64,000 nt of DNA from Neobacillus nitrireducens (GCF_030915405.1 NZ_CP133262.1:2108001-2172000); one strand, 5' to 3'. Positions 1 to 9,832 are shown, counted from the stretch's first letter. Numbers and translations are program-made. Notes: generated by a model from the letters alone, not told the origin.

Positions 1-248
1 TCCTGCGGTTTAAAACCTCTGTAATCCTCGGTATCAGAATAAGGAACTTGTCCATTTTTAAAATATTTATCATTGTTTAATATCCAAACAAGCCCCTTAT
101 GTTCCCTGTAGGAAGAATTAGGGACCGTCTTGTCGACAATTAACACATTTAACTTTTTTACTGGTTGAATTTTCCATAACCAAAAAGGACATGTCAAAAT
201 TATCAAAAAAAGAATGGTATAGATGATTAAATACATAGGTTTTTTCAT
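1..248 (-). CDS. membrane-anchored or secreted hypothetical protein (partial)
   Basis: The 5' end of a minus-strand gene runs off the left edge, so only about the first 82 residues are visible. The product starts MKKPMYLIIYTILFLII, a basic N-terminus followed by about 17 hydrophobic residues, and reads as a signal anchor or signal peptide with an extracytoplasmic remainder. The start ATG (248-246) overlaps the TGA of the upstream glycosyltransferase gene in a 4-base ATGA junction, which indicates translational coupling in one operon. I do not recognise the domain. Its position suggests an accessory factor of the polysaccharide synthesis step, which is inference. Confidence 0.7.
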   Translation of the reverse strand, partial: MKKPMYLIIYTILFLIILTCPFWLWKIQPVKKLNVLIVDKTVPNSSYREHKGLVWILNNDKYFKNGQVPYSDTEDYRGFKPQ

Positions 249-1657
249 TCAGAAACACCTTTTCTTTTCATTTCTCCCCAACTTCTATCCCCCATTATCA
301 TTTGCCATATCCCCTCACAACGCCAAAATACGGTCAGCGGCCGATACCAAATGGTTTCAGTTAGAGAGTATAAAAACAATTTAACAATATCAGATACTTT
401 CGGATACTTTGTTAGGCTCCATTCTTCTAGCAGAACCGCTGACATGGAAAAAATAGACCCGTATAAACAAGATAGAAGAAATAATAAAATAGAAAATTCA
501 ACATAAATGCCCCCTAAAAATAAACAGAAGAACATAAATAGATATCCCGATAGCTCGATCACAGGTCCAAAAAATTCAACGATCCAAAAGTATGGGAACG
601 ATATGAGACCAATCAATCCGTACTTCGGGTTAAAAGTTATCTTTTTATGTGTCCATAGGCTTTCAAACAGGCCTCTATGCCAACGTCTCCTTTGCCTGCG
701 TAAGAAAGTAATGTCTTCAGGAACCTCCGTCCAACAAACCGGGTCAGGTACATAAACAATCTTTTTCTTAATATTTTTTTCCTTTAAGAATCGATGGATT
801 CTAACGACTAATTCCATATCTTCCCCAACTGTATCTGTTCGATAACCACCTGCTGTAATTACCCAATGCTTGGAAAAAACACCAAAAGCACCTGAAATGA
901 TTAATAAGAGATTATGACGACTTAAGCCAATTCTCCCCATTAAAAAAGCACGTAAATATTCGATGATTTGCATAACGACTAATGGATTATTCGATAAACC
1001 AATTTTTTGAATATGCCCGTTTTTGATTTGACAACCATTTGCGATTCGAACACTTCCGCCCGAGGCAATTACCTCTTCGTTCGAGTCAATTATAGGCTTC
1101 ATTACCTTTAAAAAAGCATCCGGTTCTAGTACTGAATCTCCATCTAATGAACAAAAATAGGGGTAATGGGAAAAGTTTAAACCCACATTAAGTGCGTCCG
1201 CCTTCCCTCCATTTTCCTTGTCAATCAGAAACAAATTGGACAGAATGGCTGATTGATAGATCTTACGAATCGGTTTTGTTTCGACCTGTTTTCTTACCAC
1301 TCGTTTTATTTCCTTCATATCGTAGTGTTCAATTACTTTTTCAAGTGTTTGATCGGTTGAACCGTCATTCACCACAATCACTTCAAATGTAGGGTAATTA
1401 ACGCTTAATAATGAGCGCACACTCTGAATAATACCAGCTTCTTCATTGTAAGCTGGGACGATAATGGATACCGGCTTGGTATAAAATTCATCCTCGTAAT
1501 CCTCATAGGCTTGAACTCTATCCAGCTGATATTCCTTCCTAAGATGGAAAAATGAGATAACCAAAATGGCAGAATAGAAAATAATGACAACGACCATATA
1601 GATAGCTATAAACCACGCAAAAAAAGTTACCACATCTCCCCATTGCAAAACAATCAT
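245..1657 (-). CDS. processive family 2 glycosyltransferase, membrane bound
   Basis: 470 residues. An N-terminal membrane segment (about 10-38) precedes a GT-A catalytic domain. Visible motifs are VNDGST near 96-101 and LDGDS near 171-175 for nucleotide-sugar and metal binding, GED at 278-280 as the catalytic Asp region, and QRRRW at 322-326, the signature of processive synthases such as PgaC, BcsA and hyaluronan synthase. Several hydrophobic segments follow (about 340-440). It probably polymerises or exports an extracellular polysaccharide. The SD AAAGGGGG lies inside the last codons of the upstream gene, giving tight coupling. The polymer cannot be told from sequence. Confidence 0.85.
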   Translation of the reverse strand: MIVLQWGDVVTFFAWFIAIYMVVVIIFYSAILVISFFHLRKEYQLDRVQAYEDYEDEFYTKPVSIIVPAYNEEAGIIQSVRSLLSVNYPTFEVIVVNDGSTDQTLEKVIEHYDMKEIKRVVRKQVETKPIRKIYQSAILSNLFLIDKENGGKADALNVGLNFSHYPYFCSLDGDSVLEPDAFLKVMKPIIDSNEEVIASGGSVRIANGCQIKNGHIQKIGLSNNPLVVMQIIEYLRAFLMGRIGLSRHNLLLIISGAFGVFSKHWVITAGGYRTDTVGEDMELVVRIHRFLKEKNIKKKIVYVPDPVCWTEVPEDITFLRRQRRRWHRGLFESLWTHKKITFNPKYGLIGLISFPYFWIVEFFGPVIELSGYLFMFFCLFLGGIYVEFSILLFLLSCLYGSIFSMSAVLLEEWSLTKYPKVSDIVKLFLYSLTETIWYRPLTVFWRCEGIWQMIMGDRSWGEMKRKGVSE

Positions 1658-1660
1658 TGT

Positions 1661-2698
1661 CTATCCCCCTTTGTGAAGCCATTCCCAGGCCATATCTTTC
1701 GCAAATGCATCTTTGGAAGTTTCTAATACTTCCCGCAAAATATCGTACCCATTTGGAAATTGACAGATTGCCTGACCAGCCTGCGACCGAACCCACCATG
1801 TTTGGTCATGCAAAAGTTCAATCAGCCTCGAAATCGCTTTGACTTCTTTTATTGAACCAACTAATTTAGCGGCAACCATTCTCTCTTCCCACTTGGCGGA
1901 ATAAAGAAGTTCTAGGTAAGGTTCTATATTTTTTACATAACCAATTTCAGATAATGCCTTTAAGGCTCTAAGCCTAATTTCCCCTTTATAGGAAGAAAAA
2001 ACATTTTCAAGGAAGGATAGATACTTTAGGCCTCTTTTTATCGAAATTACATCAAGAATTGCTTTTTGTAAGGGAGGACTACTTTTATGAAAATGAAGAA
2101 TAAACTGCTCAAATTGATGTTCGTCGAGGCGGATTATTATGATACGATACTCAAATTCAGAGAAAGGCTGATAGTAGGTTGTTAACAAATCAAATAATGG
2201 TCCAAATTGGAATAAAGCAAGGATTCTTAAAGAATGAATAAGTTCTGTGTGGGAAAGATTTTTTTTCTTTGTTAGCGTGTAGATATCATCGATCAGGAGA
2301 TTCAATTGGAAATCCTCAATATGATAGAGGGTATTCATCCGTTGGCTCCACCGCTTACTTTTTAGTTGCTTTCGATAATAATCAGCCAAATACATGGAAG
2401 CTAATTCTGATAAACGTTTCTTTTCATCTACCCCCTCCAAAACTTTGCTATACTTACTTAGAAGTTCTTCGATCGCTCTCTGTTCTAGGACGGATTTAGG
2501 GTCCAGCCCCCTTGAATACCCTCCCTCCATAAGCATTGTAAAAAGGATCGATTGGTATTTTTCAATATATTGTTTTATCGCCTTCCTATTTTCTATCTCT
2601 ATTGCTTTCCTTATCGTTAAGTATATTAGTAAAATCACTAATATTCCTAAAACGGTAACGGTTAGAATTGTTAGGAAATATAACTCATTTTTCAGCAT
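1661..2698 (-). CDS. membrane-anchored HEAT-repeat protein
   Basis: 345 residues. One hydrophobic segment (about 6-28) is followed by a charged cytoplasmic part rich in paired helices. The C-terminal half has HEAT-like units, for example around 'LRALKALSEIGYVKNIEPYL' and 'RMVAAKLVGSIKEVKAISRL'. HEAT arrays are protein-protein scaffolds, so this protein may link the receiver protein made just upstream to the glycosyltransferase made just downstream. It starts 1 base after the response-regulator stop, and its own stop lies 3 bases before the glycosyltransferase start. No catalytic motif is visible. The regulatory-scaffold role is inferred from operon order. Confidence 0.7.
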   Translation of the reverse strand: MLKNELYFLTILTVTVLGILVILLIYLTIRKAIEIENRKAIKQYIEKYQSILFTMLMEGGYSRGLDPKSVLEQRAIEELLSKYSKVLEGVDEKKRLSELASMYLADYYRKQLKSKRWSQRMNTLYHIEDFQLNLLIDDIYTLTKKKNLSHTELIHSLRILALFQFGPLFDLLTTYYQPFSEFEYRIIIIRLDEHQFEQFILHFHKSSPPLQKAILDVISIKRGLKYLSFLENVFSSYKGEIRLRALKALSEIGYVKNIEPYLELLYSAKWEERMVAAKLVGSIKEVKAISRLIELLHDQTWWVRSQAGQAICQFPNGYDILREVLETSKDAFAKDMAWEWLHKGG

Positions 2699-2699
2699 T

Positions 2700-3122
2700 C
2701 TATTTCGTCCTTTTAATTAACCTTTCTATCCTTGCTTGAAGTTCTTTAATACTAAAAGGTTTGGTCATATAATCATCTGCACCATGCTTTAATGCTCTTT
2801 CAATATCCAATTTATTTTTCCTCCCAGTCAGCATAAGGACATGAATATTTCCCCATACTCCTACCTTTTTAACCTTCTGGAGGACTTCCATTCCATCCAT
2901 GATAGGCATAACACCATCAATTATTAATAGGTGTTCTCCCTCTGCCTCTAAGCGCCTTGTTTCAAAGAATTGTAGACCATCTTCAAATACTTCCAGATTT
3001 AGTTCATAATCTTCAAAAGCCATCGCCTTAATTATTCTTTCTAGTATTGTTCGAATAATTTTATCGTCATCAATGACTGAAACGTTCAAGGGCATTTTAG
3101 TACTTCGATTGTTTAAGTCCAT
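2700..3122 (-). CDS. stand-alone receiver-domain response regulator
   Basis: 140 residues from the start chosen here. The product is a single REC domain: acidic cluster IDDD at 17-20, phospho-acceptor Asp69 in 'LLIIDGVMP', conserved Thr99 in 'MLTGR' and Lys121 in 'TKPF'. There is no DNA-binding output domain, so it should act by protein contact. The frame is open to an ATG at 3179, but AGAGAAGG sits 6 bases before the ATG at 3122, and the extra 19 residues precede the normal REC start. It is first in the operon with the HEAT protein and glycosyltransferase. No partner kinase is adjacent. Confidence 0.8.
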   Translation of the reverse strand: MDLNNRSTKMPLNVSVIDDDKIIRTILERIIKAMAFEDYELNLEVFEDGLQFFETRRLEAEGEHLLIIDGVMPIMDGMEVLQKVKKVGVWGNIHVLMLTGRKNKLDIERALKHGADDYMTKPFSIKELQARIERLIKRTK

Positions 3123-3270
3123 AAACGACCTTCTCTCTGATTCAAAAAGATAAACAGACTTTCTCTGTATTTGATTCATTTCTGTTACTATTCCCTATTT
3201 TTTGCACAGATTGAATGTATATAAAGTTTATTATTAATAAATCCATCTGTCACGCACAACATACAAAAAA

Positions 3271-3297
3271 AGTCGAATAATATTAATATTTGTCGAA
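3271..3297. promoter_or_regulatory. two Spo0A-box-like sites
   Basis: TGTCGAA at 3291-3297 is a perfect match to the Spo0A box TGNCGAA, and AGTCGAA at 3271-3277 differs in one base. The two are in the same orientation exactly 20 bp apart, about 150 bp upstream of the receiver/HEAT/glycosyltransferase operon. Control by Spo0A is inference from the motif only. Confidence 0.35.
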
Positions 3298-3325
3298 TAT
3301 TTCGGAATTGGATGAAAGAACAAAA

Positions 3326-3465
3326 GGCGCAAGCGCCCGTTCAGCGGCGTATGGCCTGGAGCACTCCAACTGAGATAAAGGAAACACGAAGAGCGTTAGC
3401 GATTCGATGTTGACTTATCGTAGGGCGGAGAGCGAAGGACACTAGCCGTTGGGCGCTGGAGCTGG
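3326..3465. repeat. intergenic dispersed repeat with imperfect terminal inverted ends
   Basis: About 140 bp of much higher GC than its surroundings. It begins GGCGCAAGCGCCCGTTCAGC and ends with GCCGTTGGGCGCTGGAGC; the ends are imperfect inverted copies and the inside holds further short palindromes. From memory it resembles the BOX- or MITE-like repeats scattered between genes in many Bacillus genomes. There is no ORF in it. The rest of 3180-3557 holds only the two sites listed just upstream and the proC terminator. Confidence 0.6.
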
Positions 3466-3524
3466 ATTCAAAGAGACTAAATCAATTTATCCACAATTAA
3501 TATTTTATTATTTCCTATACAACA

Positions 3525-3550
3525 AAAAAGGATCCATTGAACTGGACCCC
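3525..3550 (-). terminator. rho-independent terminator after proC
   Basis: On the minus strand GGGTCCA and TGGATCC pair around a short loop and are followed by six T, starting 8 bases after the proC stop. Confidence 0.8.
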
Positions 3551-3557
3551 ATGCTTA

Positions 3558-4361
3558 TTATATTAAGTTTTTAACCTTATTCGTACAGCTCTCCATTGCA
3601 GCTGTAATGGATCCCCGAAATTTCTTTTCCTCAAGGGTAACAACGGCTTCAATCGTTGCACCTCCAGGAGTACACACATTATCTTTTAATTCGCCAGGAT
3701 GTTTTCCAGTCTCAAGGACCATTTTAGCCGCTCCTAGTACAGCTTGAGCAGCAAGCCGATAAGCCTGTTCCCTTGGTATTCCCTGCCTAACCCCTCCATC
3801 TGCCATTGCTTCAATGAGCATATAAACATACGCCGGAGAAGAGCCACTGATTGCAGGTACAGCATCCATTAGTTTTTCATCTAGCCGCTCGGTCTTACTA
3901 AAGGTGTGGAACAAGCGCTCCACCTCACTAATTTCAGATTCATCAAGATAAGTATTAGCACAGATTGCACTCATTCCTTCCCCTACTAGTGAAGGAGTAT
4001 TAGGCATGGTTCGCACGGCCTTTACTTGGAATCCAAATGTTTGTTCGATATCCATTAATGAAATTCCAGCTGCAATCGTTATAATAATCGCAGATGGTTT
4101 AATCTCATTTTTTATTTCTTTTATTACATTTACATAGAGTTCAGGTTTCACTGCAAGTATTAGTATGTCTGCATATCCAGCAATATCTCGATTATTTAAT
4201 GTTGTGAAAATCCCGTATGTTTTTTCAATGATCTCGATTGTTTTTTCTGAATTAGCGCTAGCCATAACGTTTTCTTTAGGAATTAGTTGTGATTTTATAA
4301 TTCCCTCAATCATGGCCTGAGCCATTTTTCCAGCTCCAATAAAACCTATTTTCTTATTCAT
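3558..4361 (-). CDS. proC: pyrroline-5-carboxylate reductase
   Basis: 267 residues. Last step of proline synthesis: NAD(P)H-dependent reduction of pyrroline-5-carboxylate. The N-terminal Rossmann motif is IGFIGAGKMAQAM; the dimerisation domain has the family signature region 'AISGSSPAYVYMLIEAMADGGVRQG' (first 20 residues AISGSSPAYVYMLIEAMADG) and 'TPGGATIEAV' near the C-terminus. The start at 4361 is chosen because GGGGAG lies 5 bases upstream and the protein then begins directly at the Rossmann strand; the open frame continues 43 codons further without family similarity. It lies 13 bases downstream of the DUF3189 gene and is probably cotranscribed with it. Confidence 0.93.
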   Translation of the reverse strand: MNKKIGFIGAGKMAQAMIEGIIKSQLIPKENVMASANSEKTIEIIEKTYGIFTTLNNRDIAGYADILILAVKPELYVNVIKEIKNEIKPSAIIITIAAGISLMDIEQTFGFQVKAVRTMPNTPSLVGEGMSAICANTYLDESEISEVERLFHTFSKTERLDEKLMDAVPAISGSSPAYVYMLIEAMADGGVRQGIPREQAYRLAAQAVLGAAKMVLETGKHPGELKDNVCTPGGATIEAVVTLEEKKFRGSITAAMESCTNKVKNLI

Positions 4362-4374
4362 ATTTTCTCCCCAC

Positions 4375-4887
4375 TTACTTATACATTTCATTCTCAAGGA
4401 CGATAATATTTTCTTTGTAATTTGTTCTCCCAATTTCTTTTGTATTCTTAACCAACCTATATATATTATCACAACATTGTTTAGCACCAATAACTAATAA
4501 TGGCACCCCAATGAAATCGATTTTTAAACCCCTTGAGAAAAGTCCACCCATTGACATGGCAAAAGGCACCGTTGGCGAAGTATTGGAAAAGACAATTTTT
4601 TCCTCAAATTTAAATTTTTCTTGCAGCAATAAACTCATTTCTTTTAATGCTGGGACCACATATTTATTCCTTTTCCGTCCAATTGTGTATACAGGATGAC
4701 CCTCCTCATCATTCCCATGGAAAATGAGTTTTCCAAAGTCTTCCTTCGTTAATTTATTGAAATAATTCACATTTAATATTTCTTCTTTTGTAAGTTTCCG
4801 TTCAGATTGTGGTAATTGTTTTAAATGATAAGCAGCTGCTAAAGACGTTGTATGCGTTCCACCATAATCATTATAGATATAAATCAT
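4375..4887 (-). CDS. DUF3189 family protein, function unknown
   Basis: 170 residues, starting MIYIYNDYGGTHTTSLAAAYHL, a strongly conserved opening of this small Firmicutes family. No transmembrane segment or known catalytic signature is visible; the YNDYGGTHTT stretch and a later 'IGAKQCCDNIY' look like the most conserved parts. An upstream ATG exists at 4896, but it directly overlaps the AAAGG ribosome site, which is correctly spaced (9 bases) for 4887. It probably forms an operon with proC; a role in proline metabolism is not implied. Confidence 0.75.
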   Translation of the reverse strand: MIYIYNDYGGTHTTSLAAAYHLKQLPQSERKLTKEEILNVNYFNKLTKEDFGKLIFHGNDEEGHPVYTIGRKRNKYVVPALKEMSLLLQEKFKFEEKIVFSNTSPTVPFAMSMGGLFSRGLKIDFIGVPLLVIGAKQCCDNIYRLVKNTKEIGRTNYKENIIVLENEMYK

Positions 4888-4961
4888 AGCAATCATCCTT
4901 TTTTTTTACTATGTATAATATGCTCAATAAAGCAACTGCCAATTCTAGGTATAGACCATGT

Positions 4962-4998
4962 AAAAAAAGAAGTTTATCGCAAAAGGATAAACTTCTCT
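4962..4998 (-). terminator. terminator after cdd
   Basis: Minus-strand hairpin AGAAGTTTATC / GATAAACTTCT with a 6-base loop and a run of seven T, just after the cdd stop. Confidence 0.85.
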
Positions 4999-5003
4999 AG
5001 AAC

Positions 5004-5598
<595 letters not shown>

Positions 5599-5622
5599 AT
5601 AATTAACCTCACAAAAATATTT

Positions 5623-6297
5623 TTAGTAATTGCTTAAAGACAGCTCACCCTTACTGATTGAAACACCAGAACTTGCACCAATTCGAGTTGCTCCAGCTTC
5701 TACCATGGCAAGTGCATCTTCACGACTGCGGACGCCACCTGAAGCTTTTACGCCAATTTCAGGTCCGACTGTTTGACGCATTAAGCGTATATCTTCAACT
5801 GTTGCACCGCCTGTCGAAAAACCTGTAGATGTTTTTACATAGTCTGCCCCAGCTTTTACAGAAATTTCACAAGCTCTTATTTTTTCTTCTTTTGTTAATA
5901 GGCAAGTTTCAATAATTACCTTTACCAATGCTTTTCCTTTTGCAGCTTCAACAACAGCTGCAATATCTCTTTCCACCAAATCATCCTGCATATCTTTAAG
6001 CGCAGCGACATTAATTACCATATCTATTTCATTTGCACCGTTTTCAATTGCATTCATTGTTTCAAATGCTTTGGTTTCTGGTGTAGTTGCCCCCAGTGGA
6101 AAACCAATTACGGTACATACTTTTACTTCTGGAGTATCTGCAAGCATTTTAGCTGCTGTATTTACCCAAGTAGGGTTAACACAAACAGATGCAAATAAAA
6201 GCTCTTTCGCTTCTTCCACTAATTTTATAATTTCTTCTTTTGTTGCATCTGCTTTTAATAATGTATGATCAATCATTCTGACAATATTTTGAGACAT
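5623..6297 (-). CDS. deoC: deoxyribose-phosphate aldolase
   Basis: 224 residues. Cleaves 2-deoxyribose-5-phosphate to glyceraldehyde-3-phosphate and acetaldehyde in deoxynucleoside catabolism. Class I aldolase features: 'MIDHTLLK' at the N-terminus, '[12 protein letters not shown]' with the proton-relay Lys, and '[10 protein letters not shown]' with the Schiff-base Lys; '[13 protein letters not shown]' follows in the phosphate-binding part. GGGAGG is 8 bases before the ATG. It lies directly downstream of deoR with a candidate DeoR operator and a promoter between them. Confidence 0.95.
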   Translation of the reverse strand: MSQNIVRMIDHTLLKADATKEEIIKLVEEAKELLFASVCVNPTWVNTAAKMLADTPEVKVCTVIGFPLGATTPETKAFETMNAIENGANEIDMVINVAALKDMQDDLVERDIAAVVEAAKGKALVKVIIETCLLTKEEKIRACEISVKAGADYVKTSTGFSTGGATVEDIRLMRQTVGPEIGVKASGGVRSREDALAMVEAGATRIGASSGVSISKGELSLSNY

Positions 6298-6370
6298 AAA
6301 GTTCGTCCTCCCTGTTTCCTGTTTATTTATTTATTTAAAGATTTTAATGTTATTTATCACAAGGTAACTA

Positions 6371-6418
6371 TACCAAACTAATTGAACATTTGTAAATACA
6401 TTTATGAACAAATGTAAA
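6371..6418 (-). promoter_or_regulatory. deoC promoter and candidate DeoR operator
   Basis: On the minus strand the arms ACATTTGT and ACAAATGT form an inverted repeat with a wide spacer, and the second arm continues into ATGTTCAATTAG. A TATAGT -10 and a TTACAA -35 (17-base spacer) lie at its downstream end. The same TACAAATGTA core is repeated upstream of deoR. The palindrome plus overlapping half-site layout fits SorC-type DeoR control; the assignment is inferred. Confidence 0.5.
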
Positions 6419-6432
6419 AAAATTTATTTAAC

Positions 6433-7374
6433 TTAATGCTTATCAAGCAAGAATTGCGCCGTAAACTGATCCGTCACTAGCACATTGGCGTACCCGCCTT
6501 TTAATGCGCCGTAAATTCCCTCAATTTTATTCGGTCCACCAGCAACAAGAATCGAATGGTCCTTTTTCTTTAAATCATTTAGATCTACGCCAAGCGTTCT
6601 TTCATTTAAGCTCTCGTTGCAAATTTCTCCTGATTCATTAAAAAAACGTGAGCAAATATCACCGACTGCCTTACCGGACAAGGACTCCAAATCACTGTCT
6701 GTAAAATAGCCGAGCTGAAATAATAACGAGTCGGTCTTGATCGGACCAATCGTAAATAGCGCTATATTAGACTGACTACCTAACTCAAGGATCTTGCGAA
6801 TATGGCGATCCGCCTCCATTGCCTGTTTTACAACAACGTGATCAACAATTGCCGGGAGGGGAAGATTGTGAGGCGTTGTATGAAATGCTTTACCAAAAAG
6901 ATATAAAATTTCAGATGCATACGTATTTGTTTCCGAGTGGCTCACGCCGCCCTTTAGTTGAACAACCTTCACACCTTTTACCAACTTCTGCTTGAGTTCA
7001 ACTGCCACATGGTATAAAGTAGTTCCCCATGTCACTCCTATTATGTCATCATCCGTAACAATTTCATCAAGATAAATGGCTGCCTTTTCACCAAGATAAT
7101 TCTTAATGAAATGATCTTCATATTGGGGAATTGAAGCGACAATCGCCTTTTTAAGGTTAAACTTTTGTTCAAGTTCCGTTGCCAGATTCTCTACATCTTC
7201 TGTCGGATCCATGATACTAATTTGAACAATCCCATCACTTTTCGCCTGCTGTAATAAACGGGATACAGTAGGGCGGGAAACACCGAGCTTCTTGGCAATT
7301 TCATTTTGATTATAATCCAATAGATAATATAGCTTAGCTGCTTCGATGACTTTTGTTAATTTTTCACGGTCCAC
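6433..7374 (-). CDS. deoR: deoxyribonucleoside regulator, SorC family
   Basis: 313 residues from the chosen start, the length I recall for B. subtilis DeoR. An N-terminal helix-turn-helix ('QNEIAKKLGVSRPTVSRLL') is followed by a SorC sugar-binding domain with the conserved 'VVQLKGGVSHSETNTYA' and 'GDICSRFFNESG' stretches. The effector is expected to be deoxyribose-5-phosphate. The frame opens with GTG at 7383, but AGGTG is 6 bases before the GTG at 7374, giving VDREKLTKVIEAAKLYYLL, which aligns with the B. subtilis N-terminus as I remember it. It represses deoC and probably itself. Confidence 0.9.
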   Translation of the reverse strand: MDREKLTKVIEAAKLYYLLDYNQNEIAKKLGVSRPTVSRLLQQAKSDGIVQISIMDPTEDVENLATELEQKFNLKKAIVASIPQYEDHFIKNYLGEKAAIYLDEIVTDDDIIGVTWGTTLYHVAVELKQKLVKGVKVVQLKGGVSHSETNTYASEILYLFGKAFHTTPHNLPLPAIVDHVVVKQAMEADRHIRKILELGSQSNIALFTIGPIKTDSLLFQLGYFTDSDLESLSGKAVGDICSRFFNESGEICNESLNERTLGVDLNDLKKKDHSILVAGGPNKIEGIYGALKGGYANVLVTDQFTAQFLLDKH

Positions 7375-7438
7375 TGTTATCACCTAGTTTTTTAATATTT
7401 TCTTTATTGTAACAAAAAAGATGATTGATTTCATTTTG

Positions 7439-7454
7439 TTTTACATTTGTAAAA
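7439..7454. promoter_or_regulatory. candidate DeoR operator upstream of deoR
   Basis: The 16-bp near-palindrome TTTTACATTTGTAAAA shares the TACATTTGTA core with the operator before deoC. It lies about 65 bp upstream of deoR, which suggests autoregulation. The rest of 7375-7657 shows no other gene. Confidence 0.4.
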
Positions 7455-7657
7455 ATTAATTTGAATTTTATTTCATTCTTTTAAGAATAAGGCTATCCTC
7501 ATCTGGTGAATTTTCATCCTCTAAAATGGGGAAGATTTATTAGACATCCATCTGATTAGATGACTTACGAAAAAGACAACAAAAAGTCATCCGCTGTTCA
7601 ACAGTTCTTCTGTATACTGAAATAAGGAAGAAGATTCCTTTCTGAGGAGGCGATACC

Positions 7658-9832
7658 TTGCTAAAATTAGGTGGATATATTTATCAAAAACGAAAATGGG
7701 TCCTGGCATTTTGGATTATCATTATTTTGCTATTAGGATTTTTTGCTCTAAAATTACCTAACGTTCTAAGCGGAAATGGTTTTGAGTATAAAGGAGAATA
7801 CAATCAAACACGAAATATCCTTGAACAAGAATTCGGGCATCCGAAATCCTCGATCATCCTTGTGTTTGAAAAACATAAAACCGTCAGTGATGATATCTTT
7901 AAAAGGTTCATTTTAGACACATTTGATAAAATTACCACAAAGCATGTTGGAAAACAGGTTATTTCCCCTTTTGAACAGGAAGGGATGGTAGATGATAATT
8001 ATGCCTACGGGCTGATTACTTTTAACAAGAATGCAGAAAGCCTGGGAAAAGAAATTAATCAATTAAATGCGCTGCTTGGAAATAAAAAAGGCTTAAAGGT
8101 CACTATGACCGGTGAACCAATTATTGTTCAGGACCTAAATACCGCAAGCCAGGAAGATTTAGCGAAAGCAGAAATGATTGGTCTGCCAATTGCCTTAATC
8201 GTTCTGATCCTTGCGTTCGGAGGTCTCGTTTCAGCATCCCTTCCAATTGTGATTGGGGTTGTTTCTATATTATGTACAATGGGAACCGTTTACTTTTTTA
8301 GTTATGGTACAGATTTAACCATCTTTATATTAAATATAGTCCCAATGATAGGGTTGGCCCTTAGTATTGACTTTGCCTTGTTGTTTATCAATCGATACAA
8401 AGAAGAACTAAAAACAAAATCCATACAATCTGCTATTGAAATAACCGTTTCAACGGCGGGACGATCCATCATCTTTTCAGGTCTATGTGTTTTTATTGGC
8501 TTATCTGCCCTTTGGTTTATTAAAATCGATATATTTCAAAATGTAGCACTAGGCGGAATGACCGTAGTGTTACTCTCTGCTTTTTGTGCATTAACCTTTC
8601 TCCCTGCACTGCTCGCGGTATTGGGAACCAAAATCAACAAATTAAGTTTACTGCCCGTTCGAGACGAGCAAACAAGTATCTGGCATCGATTTGCAAAATT
8701 TGTGATGAGACGGCCTATTCTCATGACAATTACCGCCCTTGTGATACTTTTGTCTGGATTGGTGCCCCTTAAAGAAATGATTTTAGCCATTCCCGGAACT
8801 GAATCTCTGCCGCCAAATTACCCTTCACGAGATGCCTTAGAAACATTTAAGGATCATTTCGTGGCAAAAGAAAAACGTGATGAGAAAAAAGTGACGATGG
8901 TCCTTGAAACAAAAGGTAGCGTTTCTGAAATAAACAATCTAAAAAAAGTCAAAAAGGTGATTAACGATCTTGATGCAGATGTGCATGTAAATTCAGTAGA
9001 TTCACCATTTTCAGCGACTGGAATACAAGATGTGAAACAGCTTAATCAATTTCTCACCTATGGAAAAAATGCCAAGAGTTCCCCAATTTCTAACTACTAC
9101 ATTAGAGATAATAAAATGCTTTTAGAGGTGTATTTAAATACTGGTGAACATTCCTCAAAGGCACGACAGTGGGTAAGCGCTTGGTCCAATAAAGATTTAG
9201 GCCTAAAAGCTTCATTTGGCGGACCGATTAAGTTTGAGCAAGAAATTTTTTCGGAAATATTCCAAAAAGCTCCTTATGGTTTATTATTAATTGTCATTTC
9301 TACGTTCGTGATATTAATGGCAGCTTTCCGCTCCATTCTTATTCCATTGAAAGCTATCCTTATGAATATGTTAAGTCTTGGCTGCACCTTTGGAATAGTG
9401 GTATGGATTTTCCAGAAAGGGCATTTAGGAATGGCACCAGTTGATATTGCTCTCATTTTACCTGTGTTTGTCTTTACACTTGTTTTTGGTCTATCAATGG
9501 ATTACGAAGTATTTCTCATTTCGAGAATTCAGGAATTCTATTTAAAAACAGGTGATAATAGTGAGGCGACCATTTCCGGTTTGACCTATACCAGTAAAAT
9601 TATCACCTCAGCTGCTGCCATTATGATTGTCGTTACCGGTGCATTTGCATTTACCGGAGTTATGCCTGTCAAACAACTGGGGGTAGGGATTGCGATCGCC
9701 ATCTTCATTGATGCCACCGTTGTCAGAATGGTCTTGGTCCCCGCCCTAATGAAATTACTAGGGGATTGGAACTGGTGGTTTTTTGGCAAGGAAAGTAAAA
9801 AACAACCTAGTACAAGTAGAAAACCAGCCTGA
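7658..9832 (+). CDS. MMPL/RND-family membrane transporter, YdfJ-like
   Basis: 724 residues, the same length as B. subtilis YdfJ as I recall it. The product has two homologous halves: a single membrane helix (about 12-32), an extracellular loop, then a five-to-six helix bundle, repeated after about residue 350. Conserved features include 'GLALSIDFALLFINRYKEE' in the first half and 'VFGLSMDYEVFLISRIQE' in the second, which carry the proton-relay Asp residues of MMPL transporters. The start is TTG at 7658 with AGGAGG 7 bases upstream. The substrate is unknown; lipids or drugs are usual for the family. The gene is monocistronic. Confidence 0.9.
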   Translation: MLKLGGYIYQKRKWVLAFWIIIILLLGFFALKLPNVLSGNGFEYKGEYNQTRNILEQEFGHPKSSIILVFEKHKTVSDDIFKRFILDTFDKITTKHVGKQVISPFEQEGMVDDNYAYGLITFNKNAESLGKEINQLNALLGNKKGLKVTMTGEPIIVQDLNTASQEDLAKAEMIGLPIALIVLILAFGGLVSASLPIVIGVVSILCTMGTVYFFSYGTDLTIFILNIVPMIGLALSIDFALLFINRYKEELKTKSIQSAIEITVSTAGRSIIFSGLCVFIGLSALWFIKIDIFQNVALGGMTVVLLSAFCALTFLPALLAVLGTKINKLSLLPVRDEQTSIWHRFAKFVMRRPILMTITALVILLSGLVPLKEMILAIPGTESLPPNYPSRDALETFKDHFVAKEKRDEKKVTMVLETKGSVSEINNLKKVKKVINDLDADVHVNSVDSPFSATGIQDVKQLNQFLTYGKNAKSSPISNYYIRDNKMLLEVYLNTGEHSSKARQWVSAWSNKDLGLKASFGGPIKFEQEIFSEIFQKAPYGLLLIVISTFVILMAAFRSILIPLKAILMNMLSLGCTFGIVVWIFQKGHLGMAPVDIALILPVFVFTLVFGLSMDYEVFLISRIQEFYLKTGDNSEATISGLTYTSKIITSAAAIMIVVTGAFAFTGVMPVKQLGVGIAIAIFIDATVVRMVLVPALMKLLGDWNWWFFGKESKKQPSTSRKPA

